A DNA stretch of 64,000 nucleotides. Source: Orrella sp037026685. GTDB lineage: Bacteria > Pseudomonadota > Gammaproteobacteria > Burkholderiales > Burkholderiaceae_B. Position numbers and translations under genes: made by a program. Where the stretch lies: contig NZ_JBANET010000002.1 of assembly GCF_037026685.1 (NCBI RefSeq), forward strand, positions 124,001 through 188,000. The letters are read 5' to 3'. Each line of letters opens with the position of its first letter. The first letter of the stretch is position 1. Under the pieces are notes generated by a model. That model was not told the origin of the DNA and did no database searches. It saw only the letters and a program-made list of their open reading frames with translations. Positions 42,517-54,612 of this stretch are shown piece after piece.

Positions 42517-44346
42517 ATGTCCCATCGCATCTCCCGCCGCCGTTTCCTGCGCAATGCCGCCGGCTCCGTTACCTTGGCCTCGACCCTGCCCCTGGCTGCC
42601 TGCAGCAGCAGCGACGACGACGACGAAAACGGGCAGGGCGGGGGCGTCGACCGCCCGCAGGTCAGCTTCGCGCACGGCGTGGCCAGCGGCGATCCCCTGG
42701 CCGACCGGGTCGTGCTGTGGACCCGCGCCACGCCCTCGCGCGACGAGACCCTGGCGATCGACTGGGAAATCTCCTCCGACCAGGCCTTTGCCGACATCGT
42801 CGGCTCGGGCCAGGTCCAGACCGACGACATGCGCGACTACACCGTCAAGGTCGATGCCGACGGCCTGCAGCCGGGCACCGTCTACTGGTATCGCTTTCGC
42901 CACGGCGATACCGTCTCGCCGGTGGGCCGCACCCGCACGCTGCCCACCGGTCCGGTGGCGCAGGCCAAGCTGGCGGTGTTCTCCTGTTCCAACTACCCGG
43001 CCGGCTACTTCCATGTCTATGCCGAGGCCGCGCAGCGCGGCGACCTGGACGTTGCCGTGCACCTGGGCGACTACATCTACGAATACGGCCGCGAAGGCTA
43101 CGCCTCCGAGCAGGCCGCCGCGATGGGCCGCGAGGTCGAGCCCGCGCGCGAGATCGTCTCCCTGGCCGACTACCGCCAGCGCCATGCGCAGTACCGCCGC
43201 GATCCGGACCTGCAGGCCCTGCATGCGGCCATGCCGATGATCGCGGTGTGGGACGATCACGAAGTCACCAACGACGCCTGGACCGACGGCGCCCAGAACC
43301 ACCAGCCCGAGCTCGAGGGCGACTACGAGCTGCGCAAGGCCGCCGCCATCCGCGCCTATCACGAGTGGCTGCCCACCCGCGAGCAGCAGCCGCTGAACCA
43401 GATCTACCGGCGCTTCGAATTCGGCGACCTGCTGACGCTGCACATGATGGATACCCGCATCATCGCGCGCGAGCGCCAGCTGTCCTATGCCGATTACCTG
43501 CCCGCGCTGCTGGGCAATCCCGATCCGCAGGCGGGCCTGGCCGACTTCCTGGCCAGCTTCGCCGCCGACGCCGCCGCGCCCGCCCGCCAGCTGATCGGCC
43601 CGGCGCAGACCCAATGGCTGCAGGAAGGCCTGGCCGCCTCGGGCGCCACCTGGCAGGTGCTGGGCCAGCAAGTGCTGATGGCGCCGGTGCACCTGCCCCT
43701 GCCGGTGCTGCTGGGCCTGCTGGCCTCGGCGGGCGAGCTGGGCGGCGTGACGCCGCCGGCCGGCCTGGTCGTCGACCCGGCCACCTACGTCGCGCTGTTG
43801 CAACGCCAGATGCAGGGCGACCCGACCCTGACGCCGCGGGAACTGGCGCTGCTCTCGCTGCCCTGCCTGCCCTATAACCTGGATTCCTGGGACGGCTACT
43901 GGGCCGCCCGCGAGACCGTGCTGCGCATGGCCGCGGCGCTGGATCGCAACCTGGTGGTGCTGGCCGGCGACACGCACAATGCCTGGGCCAGCGACCTGCG
44001 CGATATCGCCGGCAATGCCGTGGGCGTGGAGCTGGCCACTTCCTCGGTTTCCTCGCCCGGCTTCGAGGAATACCTGGCCGGCGCCGGCACCCCGCAGGAG
44101 CTGTCCGCCCTGGTGCGCATGCTGTCCAACCTCAATACCCTGCCGGCGGCCCAGCGCTGGGCCGGCACGCTCAAGTACGCCGATACCAGCCAGCGCGGCT
44201 ACATGGTGGTGACCGCCACCCACGCCGAGTTGCGCGCCGACTGGCACTACGTCAGCACGGTCAAGGACGAGCAGTACACGGCCACGCTGGGCCACAGCCT
44301 GCGCACGCTGCCGGGCGCCGGCCAGCGCACGCTGGTGCCGGCCTGA
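42517..44346 (+). CDS. phoD: Tat-exported alkaline phosphatase D-type phosphodiesterase
   Basis: The 609-residue protein starts with a Tat signal, SRRRFLRNAAGS, whose hydrophobic part ends in LPLAAC, so it is probably a lipoprotein. The metallophosphatase domain begins near residue 45 (VSFAHGVASGDPLADRVVLW) and contains LGDYIYEYGREGY, WDDHEVTND and VLAGDTHNAWASDL, motifs of the PhoD family that releases phosphate from phosphodiesters such as wall teichoic acids or nucleotides. PhoD enzymes use iron and calcium. The gene stands alone, divergent from dapC, with no phosphate box recognised upstream. Confidence 0.93.
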   Translation: MSHRISRRRFLRNAAGSVTLASTLPLAACSSSDDDDENGQGGGVDRPQVSFAHGVASGDPLADRVVLWTRATPSRDETLAIDWEISSDQAFADIVGSGQVQTDDMRDYTVKVDADGLQPGTVYWYRFRHGDTVSPVGRTRTLPTGPVAQAKLAVFSCSNYPAGYFHVYAEAAQRGDLDVAVHLGDYIYEYGREGYASEQAAAMGREVEPAREIVSLADYRQRHAQYRRDPDLQALHAAMPMIAVWDDHEVTNDAWTDGAQNHQPELEGDYELRKAAAIRAYHEWLPTREQQPLNQIYRRFEFGDLLTLHMMDTRIIARERQLSYADYLPALLGNPDPQAGLADFLASFAADAAAPARQLIGPAQTQWLQEGLAASGATWQVLGQQVLMAPVHLPLPVLLGLLASAGELGGVTPPAGLVVDPATYVALLQRQMQGDPTLTPRELALLSLPCLPYNLDSWDGYWAARETVLRMAAALDRNLVVLAGDTHNAWASDLRDIAGNAVGVELATSSVSSPGFEEYLAGAGTPQELSALVRMLSNLNTLPAAQRWAGTLKYADTSQRGYMVVTATHAELRADWHYVSTVKDEQYTATLGHSLRTLPGAGQRTLVPA

Positions 44347-44439
44347 GGGCGCTGGCGGTCTGGCGCGGCGAAAACCGCGCAAACCAAGCTACAATTGCGG
44401 ATTACGCGCGCGGCGGGCCATGCCTGCCCCGCGCGTCGT

Positions 44440-44526
44440 GCGAGGGTGGCGAAATTGGTAGACGCACCAGGTTTAGGTCCTGACGCCGTAACAGGTGTAG
44501 GGGTTCGAGTCCCCTCCCTCGCACCA
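44440..44526 (+). tRNA. tRNA-Leu (anticodon UAG)
   Basis: An 87-base class II tRNA with encoded CCA. The acceptor stem GCGAGGG pairs with CCCTCGC followed by A and CCA (44524-44526). The anticodon loop TTTAGGT gives UAG, reading CUA and related leucine codons. A long variable arm (around CGCCGTAACAGGTGT) and the GGTTCGAGTCC T-loop are present. Nothing directly upstream is a strong promoter; TACAAT at 44390-44395 could be the -10. Confidence 0.97.
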
Positions 44527-44616
44527 TCGCAATAGTTTGCTGATCTCGTTTCTAGGTTGTTCGGATGTGCGGCCCGTGTTAGACCACGCACATTGGAAGA
44601 GTTTGCGAGATCGCCG

Positions 44617-44844
44617 ATGCTAGTTCTGAAAGACCGGTCGCCGACACGCCTAGTCTGCCTCTTTCTGCGCAATATCGGCTCGGGACGTTGCAGGTGGGAA
44701 ATCTCGATACAGAAGACGGGCCCTGCGCGCGCCAGCGGCGAGCGTACCCAGTGGATCGTTTCCGAGCGCGTCTACAGCCTGCCTTCCGAAGCCCTGGCCG
44801 ACGGTTTCCAACGATTCGACGAAGAAATCGCCAGGCAGCCCTAG
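44617..44844 (+). CDS. Small hypothetical protein, same family as the gene at 47766
   Basis: A frame of 75 residues from ATG 44617 (an upstream in-frame ATG at 44557 is the alternative). I recognise no named family. Part of it (GSGRCRWEISIQKTG, then WIVSERVYSLPSEALADGFQ and RFDEE) aligns by eye with GSGYYWEVDVTD, SSDRYASAAKAASEGFKVFN in the protein at 47766, suggesting two paralogues. The first third is less GC-rich than its surroundings and begins 30 to 90 bases after a tRNA-Leu gene, a common integration point; it may be an old remnant. Expression is not shown. Confidence 0.5.
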   Translation: MLVLKDRSPTRLVCLFLRNIGSGRCRWEISIQKTGPARASGERTQWIVSERVYSLPSEALADGFQRFDEEIARQP

Positions 44845-44918
44845 CCCGGCGGGGCGCGCCGGCGCGCGCAAGGGGCGGCTTTGCGCAGCCCCGCGCCGGC
44901 GAATGCCCCCGGGGCCGG

Positions 44919-45452
44919 TCAGCCGCCCGAGCCGCTGCCCGACGTGCCCGTCCCGCCGCCCGTGCCGGCGCCGCCGCCCGTACCCGAACCGCCACCCGTA
45001 CCGGAGCCGGCGCCCGAGCCCGACGCGCCGCTGCCTGCGCCACCGGTCGTGCCGGAGGTGCCCGCGCCCGTGCCGGAGCCGGAGGTGCCCGCGCCGGGAC
45101 CCGAGGTCGTGCCGCCGGTCCCCGAGGTGTCGCCGCCCATGCCTGGCGTGCTGCCGCCGGTGCCGGTGCCGGTGCTGCCAGTCCCAGTGGTGCCTGTGCC
45201 AGTCCCAGTGGTGCCAGTCCCAGTGGTGCCTGTGCCAGTCCCAGTGGTGCCCGTGCCGGTAGCGCCCGTGCCGGTGCCGCCGCCGGTCGTGCCGGTCGAG
45301 CCATGGGTGCCCGTGTCGTTGCCGTGCGCACCTTGGCCGCTGGCGGAGGTCTCGCCCGTCCTGTCCTTGCCGGTGCCGCCCGCGAGGACCGGGCCTGCGC
45401 CGGCCAGCGCAAGCGCCGCGATGGCGCCAATGATTGCCTTGTTTGCTTTCAT
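44919..45452 (-). CDS. Exported glycine/threonine-rich repeat protein
   Basis: The 177-residue protein has a clear Sec signal (MKANKAIIGAIAALALAGAG, cleavage after VLA), a short mature start (GGTGKDRTGETSASGQGAHG), then almost only G, T and S with occasional A, M and P. The array resembles (TGTGT)n. A G-G-G-A-G ribosome-binding site lies 8 bases upstream of the start. Function is unknown; extreme composition argues for a flexible surface or periplasmic chain. The coding strand is favoured by the signal peptide and ribosome-binding site; the plus-strand reading gives a Pro/Val chain without either. Confidence 0.7.
   Translation of the reverse strand: MKANKAIIGAIAALALAGAGPVLAGGTGKDRTGETSASGQGAHGNDTGTHGSTGTTGGGTGTGATGTGTTGTGTGTTGTGTTGTGTGTTGTGSTGTGTGGSTPGMGGDTSGTGGTTSGPGAGTSGSGTGAGTSGTTGGAGSGASGSGAGSGTGGGSGTGGGAGTGGGTGTSGSGSGG
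45178..45255. repeat. 21-bp tandem repeat (candidate VNTR) in the Gly/Thr-rich gene
   Basis: A 21-bp unit beginning CCAGTCCCAGTGGTGCC occurs three times (45178-45198, 45214-45234, 45235-45255), with a 15-bp shortened unit at 45199-45213. All units are multiples of three, so copy-number changes keep the reading frame and would only lengthen or shorten the Gly/Thr chain. Confidence 0.85.
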
Positions 45453-45663
45453 GTCGTGCTCCCTTGGGGCGAGGCGCCATCAGGCCGACCTCGCCAGTGC
45501 CGGGGCAGAGCAGGATGCTTTGCCCGAGACCCATGGTAGGAGCGCGGGCGCGCAACGGCATTTCGAGCGGTGTCCGCATCTTGCGGCAACTGCAGCCGCG
45601 CGGCCGCTCGCCGGGCCGGGGCCGGCGAACCCGATGGAATCGGCAATGACTTTTACAGCAAGG

Positions 45664-45867
45664 CTAGGCCTGGGCCTCGTAGCGGGCCCGGATCTGCACG
45701 GCCAGCTTCTCGCCGGCCTGCCGTGCGGCTTCGGGCGTGTCGAATTCGTCCGTGCGCAGGGCCTCGTCGCCGCTGTCCACTTCGTGGCGGGCGCCCATCA
45801 CGTCAAGGCGGGCCTTGTACGTGCCGCCGGCGGTCGGTTCTACCGTTACTTTCACTTCCACGCTCAT
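45664..45867 (-). CDS. Small conserved-type hypothetical protein
   Basis: A 67-residue soluble protein starting MSVEVKVTVEPTAGGTYKAR. An AGGAGA ribosome-binding site precedes the start. It has a beta-rich first half and a helical C-terminal half (FDTPEAARQAGEKLAVQIRA). I do not recognise its family. It has no operon partner on the minus strand nearby. Confidence 0.65.
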   Translation of the reverse strand: MSVEVKVTVEPTAGGTYKARLDVMGARHEVDSGDEALRTDEFDTPEAARQAGEKLAVQIRARYEAQA

Positions 45868-46106
45868 GGCCGTCTCCTATAGGTCTCTGCGGCCCCAATT
45901 TAGCCCGGGGCCGGCCCGCTGTCTGTTTCAGCACGCCCCGATGGTGTCAATTTGCTGCAGGCCTGGCAAGCCCCGGGCGGCGTCGGCGCCGCGCCGCACC
46001 GAGGCGGGCGGGGCGCGCTTGCGCCTGCATTCTGTTGCACGGCCCGCCAACGCCTCGCGCTACGATCCGTGCAAACAAGCCGGCTTATGCAACGAAGGGA
46101 GCACCG

Positions 46107-46427
46107 ATGTTCGATTTCCAGGCCTGGGCGCGCGCGTATCTGCGACCCGTCTTCGGCGATCATGCCGAGATTTCCTTCACCGGCTCCTGCGAAGCCACCG
46201 TGGCATGGGCCGTCACCTACGAAAGCGGCGAGATGCGGCGCTACGAAGCCGTGCTGCGCCTGGACGAAACCCTTTACCAGCACCTGCAGCAGGCCGACGA
46301 GGACGAGCGCGCCACCCGGGGATTGGCCATCAACGCCTGGCTGCTGCGCGAGGGCATCGCGCCGGGGCATGTTCCGCAATCGGCCAGCAGGCTGGTCGTG
46401 ATCGGCAAGGGCGCGGCCGGACTCTAG
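46107..46427 (+). CDS. Hypothetical protein
   Basis: A 106-residue soluble protein starting MFDFQAWARAYLRPVFGDHAE, with GAAGGGA as ribosome-binding site. It is acidic, with a predicted mix of strands and helices (VTYESGEMRRYEAVLRLDET; QQADEDERATRGLAINAWL). I do not recognise a family with confidence; it could be one of the small Burkholderiales-specific hypotheticals. It stands alone, 91 bases before the AI-2E-family permease gene on the same strand. Confidence 0.65.
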   Translation: MFDFQAWARAYLRPVFGDHAEISFTGSCEATVAWAVTYESGEMRRYEAVLRLDETLYQHLQQADEDERATRGLAINAWLLREGIAPGHVPQSASRLVVIGKGAAGL

Positions 46428-46518
46428 GCCCTGGCCGCGCGCGCCCTCAACTCTATACAATGGCGCCGCCAGGGACGGCGCGCCGCGCCTGTGCCTTGCG
46501 CCTTGCGACGGACCGACC

Positions 46519-47574
46519 ATGAACCACCAGACTCTTCAGTACCGGACTTTTGTCTCCCTGCTGATCGCGGTGTCGCTGGGCCTGCTCTGGGTAGTGTGGC
46601 CCTTCATCGGCGCGGTGTTCTGGGGCGCCATCCTTGCCATCATCTTCGTGCCCCTGCACCGGCGCATGCTGCGCAGCTTCGGCCACCGCCGCAACCTGGC
46701 CGCGCTGGCCACGCTGCTGGTGGTCCTGCTGCTGGTGATACTGCCGGCCGCCCTGATCGCCGGCGCGCTGGTGCAGGAAGGCACCCAGGTCTACGCCCGC
46801 ATCCGCTCGGGCGAGATCGATTTCGGCGCCTACTTCCAGCAGATCTACGAAGCCTTGCCCGGCCCGGCCCATGCGCTGCTCGAGCGGTTCGGCGTCACCG
46901 ACCTGCCCACCATGCAGCAAGAGCTCTCGGCCCTGGCCGCCCAGGGCAGCCAGTTCATCGCGGCGCAGGCGCTCAGCATCGGGCAGAACACCGCCCAGTT
47001 CCTGGTCAGCTTCGGCGTGATGCTCTATCTGCTGTTTTTCCTGTTTCGCGACGGCGCGGGCTTGTCGCGCCGCATCAAGGACGCCGTGCCGCTGAGCGAG
47101 GAGCACAAGCGCCATCTGTTTCGCAAGTTCACGACCGTGGTGCGCGCCACCGTCAAGGGCAACGTGGTGGTCGCGGTCACGCAGGGCGCGCTGGGCGGGC
47201 TGATCTTCTGGATCATGGGCATCCAGGGCGCGCTGCTGTGGTCCGTGCTGATGGCTTTCCTGTCCTTGCTGCCGGCCGTGGGCGCCGGGCTGATCTGGGG
47301 GCCGGTGGCCATCTACTTCCTGGCTACCGGCGAGCTCGTGCAGGGCCTGGTGCTGATCGCCTACGGCGTGCTGGTCATCGGGCTGGTGGACAACATCCTG
47401 CGGCCGATCCTGGTGGGCAAGGACACCCAGATGCCCGATTACCTCGTGCTGATCACCACCCTGGGCGGCATGACCATCTTCGGCCTGACCGGCTTCGTGG
47501 TGGGCCCGCTGGTGGCGGCCTTGTTCATGGCGATCTGGGACCTGTTCGCCACCATGAACGAAAGCACCGAATAG
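46519..47574 (+). CDS. AI-2E family (PerM-type) membrane transporter
   Basis: The 351-residue integral membrane protein has the layout of the AI-2E/PerM family: three helices near the N-terminus (TFVSLLIAVSLGLLWVVWPF; AVFWGAILAIIFVPLH; LLVVLLLVILPAALIAGAL), a soluble middle region, and further helices ending with VVGPLVAALFMAIWDLF. A PILVGKDTQMPDYLVLITT segment is highly conserved in the family. Members export small molecules or ions (some, sodium/proton exchange); the name from autoinducer-2 export does not prove that function here. Confidence 0.9.
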   Translation: MNHQTLQYRTFVSLLIAVSLGLLWVVWPFIGAVFWGAILAIIFVPLHRRMLRSFGHRRNLAALATLLVVLLLVILPAALIAGALVQEGTQVYARIRSGEIDFGAYFQQIYEALPGPAHALLERFGVTDLPTMQQELSALAAQGSQFIAAQALSIGQNTAQFLVSFGVMLYLLFFLFRDGAGLSRRIKDAVPLSEEHKRHLFRKFTTVVRATVKGNVVVAVTQGALGGLIFWIMGIQGALLWSVLMAFLSLLPAVGAGLIWGPVAIYFLATGELVQGLVLIAYGVLVIGLVDNILRPILVGKDTQMPDYLVLITTLGGMTIFGLTGFVVGPLVAALFMAIWDLFATMNESTE

Positions 47575-47765
47575 GCGGCCAAGCGGCCGCCGGCTTGCAA
47601 CCGGCGTGACAAGAGATTAAGCCTGCCGCCGGGCCGGCTCCGCGGTCCGCGGGGCGGGACTCATACGCCTACCCAATGACACCGTTTATCACAGGCCCGG
47701 CGCGGGCCCTTGGCTATCTTGGTAGCGCCGCTTTCGGCAAAACCAGGACGCAGGCGAGGGCACGC

Positions 47766-48026
47766 ATGGATCTATCTGTTCGCGAGAGCGCCGGACGCAA
47801 GGCCGTGCTCAAGCTTTGCGCCCACCGGGGCAGCGGCTATTACTGGGAAGTGGACGTGACCGATGCGCGGCCCGGCGTGCCGGCCGAGCGGCTGCGCTCG
47901 TCCGACCGCTACGCCTCGGCGGCCAAGGCCGCCTCCGAGGGCTTCAAGGTTTTTAATTCGCTGGCGCGGGAGGCGGCCAACTCGCCGGCCGCGCCGGCGG
48001 GCCCGTTCGCAGCGTCCGCTGCATAA
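47766..48026 (+). CDS. Small hypothetical protein, paralogue of the gene at 44617
   Basis: An 86-residue soluble protein from ATG 47766. The frame is open further upstream but without a better start. Residues about 20-70 (HRGSGYYWEVDVTDARPG; DRYASAAKAASEGFKVFN) resemble part of the small protein at 44617. No named family recognised. It lies 17 bases before the entericidin-like gene. Confidence 0.6.
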   Translation: MDLSVRESAGRKAVLKLCAHRGSGYYWEVDVTDARPGVPAERLRSSDRYASAAKAASEGFKVFNSLAREAANSPAAPAGPFAASAA

Positions 48027-48043
48027 TCCAAGAAGGAGCAGTC

Positions 48044-48175
48044 ATGTTGAGAAAGGCCATACTCGCTATGCTGGTCGCCGCGTCGGCAGTCGCCGCCGGC
48101 TGCAACACCGTCGACGGCGCGGGGCGGGACATCGAGCGCGGGGGCGAAAAAATCCAGGGCGCGGCCAACCGCTAG
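48044..48175 (+). CDS. Entericidin-like small lipoprotein
   Basis: A 43-residue lipoprotein too short for most gene finders. The signal peptide MLRKAILAMLVAASAVAAGC ends in a lipobox (AAGC), so the mature protein begins with a lipidated Cys. The rest (NTVDGAGRDIERGGEKIQGA) is the amphipathic helical pattern of the entericidin/osmotic-stress lipoprotein family (EcnA/EcnB). A strong AAGGAG ribosome-binding site lies 7 bases before the ATG. Entericidin B is bacteriolytic and entericidin A antagonises it in E. coli; no partner gene is seen here, so a toxin role is not assumed. Confidence 0.82.
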   Translation: MLRKAILAMLVAASAVAAGCNTVDGAGRDIERGGEKIQGAANR

Positions 48176-48206
48176 GCCGCCGTCCGCGCGCGCGAAACGC
48201 CTGCCG

Positions 48207-48247
48207 GCCGCCTGGGCCGCCCCGATGCTCGGGCGCGGCCCAGGCGG
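48207..48247 (+). terminator. Strong hairpin terminator after the entericidin-like gene
   Basis: GCCGCCTGGGCCGC-CCCGA pairs with TCGGGCGCGGCCCAGGCGGC (one bulged base) around a TGC loop, a stem of about 19 bp 31 bases after the entericidin stop. Only a weak T-run (CTTTCAGTTT) follows. It separates this unit from the trigger factor promoter. Confidence 0.7.
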
Positions 48248-48448
48248 CTTTCAGTTTCCGGTAAAATGACCTGTTACGCACCCGCGCATGCCGATTGCAT
48301 AGGCCGTCCGCCTGTTTATTTTGCTGCGCCGCCGGCCGGGCGTGCCGGGCCAGGCGGCAGCGCGGGAGGCCACTTCCGCTGATCGTCGCGAAGTGGCGGT
48401 CTTATCAATCCTCGCGCAAGCGCGATCAATTCTGGGAATAGGTTTTTC

Positions 48449-49759
48449 ATGCAGCCTGTGGTTGAAACTCTCTCCGGCCTCCAGCGCCGCGTTGATCTGG
48501 CCGTCTCGCTGGCCGATGTCGAAAAGGAAGTGCAGGCGCAGCTCAAGCGCGTGGCCAGCACCGCCAAGATCCAGGGCTTTCGCCCCGGCAAGGCGCCGCT
48601 GTCGCTGATCGAGCGCAGCCACGGCCCCGGCATCCGCTATGACGTGATCAACAGCCAGGTCGGCCGCGCTTTCGAGCAGGCCATCGATGCGTCCAAGCTG
48701 CGCGTGGCCGGCACGCCCAAGCTCGAGCCCAAGACCGAAGGCGTGCCCGAGGGCACCCTGGCGTTCTCGGCCGAGTTCGAGGTCTATCCCGAAGTGCAGC
48801 TGCCCGACCTGTCCACGCTGGAAGTCAAGCGCGCCGTGGCCGAAGTGGGCCCGGAAGAGGTCGAGCGCACGCTGGGCATCCTGCGCAAGCAGCGCGCCCA
48901 GTACGAGAGCCGCGCCGACCGCGCCGCCCAGGACGATGACCGCGTCACGCTGGACTTCGTCGGCACCCTGGACGGCGTGCCCTTCGAAGGCGGCAAGGCC
49001 GAGGACTTTCCCTTCGTGCTGGGCCAGGGCCGCATGCTGCCCGAGTTCGAGACCGCCGTGCGCGGCATGAAGGCCGGCGAGACCAAGACCTTCCCGCTGG
49101 CCTTCCCGGCCGACTATGCGGGCCAGGAAGTGGCCGGCAAGACCGCCGAGTTCGCCATCACCATCAAGGACGTGGCCGAACCCGTGCTGCCCGAGCTGGA
49201 CGCCGAGTTCGCCAAGTCGCTGGGCCAGGCCGAGGGCGACATCGAGAAGCTGCGCGCCGACATCGCCGCCAACCTGCAGCGCGAGGTCAAGCAGCGCACC
49301 CAGGGCCGCACCAAGACCAGCGTGATGGACGCGCTGGCCCAGGCCAGCACCTTCGAGGTGCCCAAGGCGCTGGTCGAGAACGACACCCAAAGCCGCATCG
49401 CCTCGGCGCGCGAAGAGCTCAAGCAGCGCGGCGTGCCCAATGCCGAGTCGGTGCCCATCCCCGCCGAAGCCTTCGCCGGCGAATCCGAGCGCCGCGTGCG
49501 CCTGGGCCTGGTGGTCTCCGAACTGGTCAAGCAGGCCCAGCTGCAGGCCAAGCCCGAGCAGGTGCGGGCCCGCATCGAGGAATTCGCGCAAAGCTACGAG
49601 CAGCCCGCCCAGGTGGTGAGCTACTACCTGTCGGACCGCCAGCGCCGCGCCGAGATCGAGGCCGTGGTCCTCGAGGACAACGTGGTCGAGCACGTGCTGT
49701 CCAAGGCCAAGGTCACCGAGGAAAAAGTGCCGTTCGACCAACTGATGGGAACCGCCTGA
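48449..49759 (+). CDS. tig: Trigger factor, ribosome-associated chaperone and prolyl isomerase
   Basis: The 436-residue chaperone binds nascent chains at the ribosome. The N-terminal ribosome-binding domain includes GFRPGKAPLSLIERSHG (the 'FRxGKxP' loop). The FKBP-type isomerase domain lies at about 160-245 (DRVTLDFVGTLDGVPFEGGK; MLPEFETAVRGMKAGETKTF), and the rest forms the helical substrate-holding C-terminal arms. It is the first gene of a tig-clpP-clpX unit; its TGA overlaps the clpP ATG by one base (TGATG). Confidence 0.96.
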   Translation: MQPVVETLSGLQRRVDLAVSLADVEKEVQAQLKRVASTAKIQGFRPGKAPLSLIERSHGPGIRYDVINSQVGRAFEQAIDASKLRVAGTPKLEPKTEGVPEGTLAFSAEFEVYPEVQLPDLSTLEVKRAVAEVGPEEVERTLGILRKQRAQYESRADRAAQDDDRVTLDFVGTLDGVPFEGGKAEDFPFVLGQGRMLPEFETAVRGMKAGETKTFPLAFPADYAGQEVAGKTAEFAITIKDVAEPVLPELDAEFAKSLGQAEGDIEKLRADIAANLQREVKQRTQGRTKTSVMDALAQASTFEVPKALVENDTQSRIASAREELKQRGVPNAESVPIPAEAFAGESERRVRLGLVVSELVKQAQLQAKPEQVRARIEEFAQSYEQPAQVVSYYLSDRQRRAEIEAVVLEDNVVEHVLSKAKVTEEKVPFDQLMGTA

Positions 49760-50415
49760 TGCGACGATTCACCGATTTCTATGCGTCCTTGTACGGTGGC
49801 GAGTCGGTGACGCCTACCGGCCTGGGCTACATTCCGATGGTCATCGAGCAGTCGGGGCGCGGCGAGCGCGCCTACGACATCTATTCGCGCCTGCTCAAGG
49901 AGCGGGTGATCTTCCTGGTCGGGCCGGTGCATGACAACTCGGCCAACCTGCTGGTGGCCCAGCTGCTGTTCCTGGAGTCCGAGAACCCCGAGAAGGACAT
50001 CTCGTTCTACATCAACTCGCCGGGCGGTTCGGTCTATGCGGGCATGGCCATCTACGACACCATGCAGTTCATCCAGCCCGAGGTCTCCACGCTGTGCACC
50101 GGCCTGGCCGCCAGCATGGGCGCCTTCCTGCTGGCCGCCGGCCAGAAGGGCAAGCGCTTTGCGCTGCCCAATTCGCGCATCATGATCCACCAGCCCTCGG
50201 GCGGCGCCCAGGGCCAGGCCTCGGACATCCAGATCCAGGCGCGCGAGATTCTCGATCTGCGCGCCCGCCTGAACCGCATCCTTTCCGAGCGCACCGGCCA
50301 GCCCATCGAGCGCATCGAAGTCGATACCGAACGCGACAACTTCATGTCGGCGGAAGATGCGGTATCGTATGGATTGATCGACAAGATGCTCACCAGCCGG
50401 GCTCAGGAAACCTGA
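49759..50415 (+). CDS. clpP: ATP-dependent Clp protease proteolytic subunit
   Basis: The 218-residue serine protease assembles as a tetradecamer that degrades proteins fed by ClpX. The catalytic triad is visible: S119 in GLAASMGAFLLAAG, H144 in RIMIHQPSGGAQG and D193 in RDNFMSAEDAVSYG, spaced as in E. coli ClpP. The start is tied to the tig stop by TGATG; clpX begins 63 bases downstream. Confidence 0.97.
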   Translation: MRRFTDFYASLYGGESVTPTGLGYIPMVIEQSGRGERAYDIYSRLLKERVIFLVGPVHDNSANLLVAQLLFLESENPEKDISFYINSPGGSVYAGMAIYDTMQFIQPEVSTLCTGLAASMGAFLLAAGQKGKRFALPNSRIMIHQPSGGAQGQASDIQIQAREILDLRARLNRILSERTGQPIERIEVDTERDNFMSAEDAVSYGLIDKMLTSRAQET

Positions 50416-50478
50416 TCCCGCGGTTGTCAACGCGGGCGGACCGCGGTCCGCGCCGCTCAACCCCATTTTTAGACGCAT

Positions 50479-51786
<1,308 letters not shown>

Positions 51787-51891
51787 GGCCTGCCCCGCCC
51801 GAGCCCCTGCCGCGGGCGGGCCCCGGCGCCGCCCGGGCCGGCGTGCCGGCGGCGTTTTCCATAATGCAAAAAGACCACAGCGGTGGGCCCG

Positions 51892-51916
51892 ACAACCCTG
51901 CCTGCGGCAGGGTTGT
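51892..51916 (+). terminator. Perfect hairpin between clpX and lon
   Basis: ACAACCCTGCC pairs with GGCAGGGTTGT around a TGC loop, an 11-bp perfect stem 106 bases after the clpX stop and 24 bases before a likely lon -35 box. There is no T-run; it may be a Rho-assisted terminator or 3' stabiliser for the clpX message. Confidence 0.5.
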
Positions 51917-51939
51917 TGGCCTGCGGCACAGCCCGGAAC

Positions 51940-51967
51940 TTGTTTTTTGGGCTATCGTCTTCATATG
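51940..51967 (+). promoter_or_regulatory. Candidate sigma-70 promoter of lon
   Basis: TTGTTT (51940-51945) and CATATG (51962-51967) are separated by 16 bases; the expected start would be about 75 bases before the lon ATG. The region is the AT-richest in this gap. A CTTGTT beginning could also be read as part of a heat-shock (sigma-32) -35, but the C-rich -10 of that class is not seen. Confidence 0.4.
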
Positions 51968-52048
51968 GGACGTATGACCGGAATGCGGGCGTCGTCGCCC
52001 GGCCCCTCCCGCTTCCGAAACGCTGCAATTTCTTGAAGGAAGCCCATC

Positions 52049-54508
<2,460 letters not shown>

Positions 54509-54525
54509 CGAGGCCGTCCAAGGCC

Positions 54526-54562
54526 GCCGGCAGCCGCTCCCCCCAAGGGGGCGGCTGCCGGC
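54526..54562 (+). terminator. Strong hairpin after lon
   Basis: GCCGGCAGCCGC pairs with GCGGCTGCCGGC, with an inner C-run/G-run extending the stem around the loop. It starts 18 bases after the lon stop and has no poly-T. It is a terminator-like or 3'-stabilising hairpin between lon and the S4-domain gene. Confidence 0.5.
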
Positions 54563-54612
54563 AGGCTGCGCGAAGGGTCGCCAGCCGCGCCGTCGGGCGC
54601 AGGCAGGAAAAC

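Noticed and set aside
45178..45255. CRISPR-like array
   Set aside because: Units are contiguous 21- and 15-bp repeats without unique spacers of constant length.
44903..45262. Plus-strand Pro/Val/Pro/Arg-rich frames opposite the Gly/Thr-rich gene
   Set aside because: The minus-strand frame has a signal peptide and a ribosome-binding site; the plus-strand frames have neither and are mirror products of the tandem repeat.
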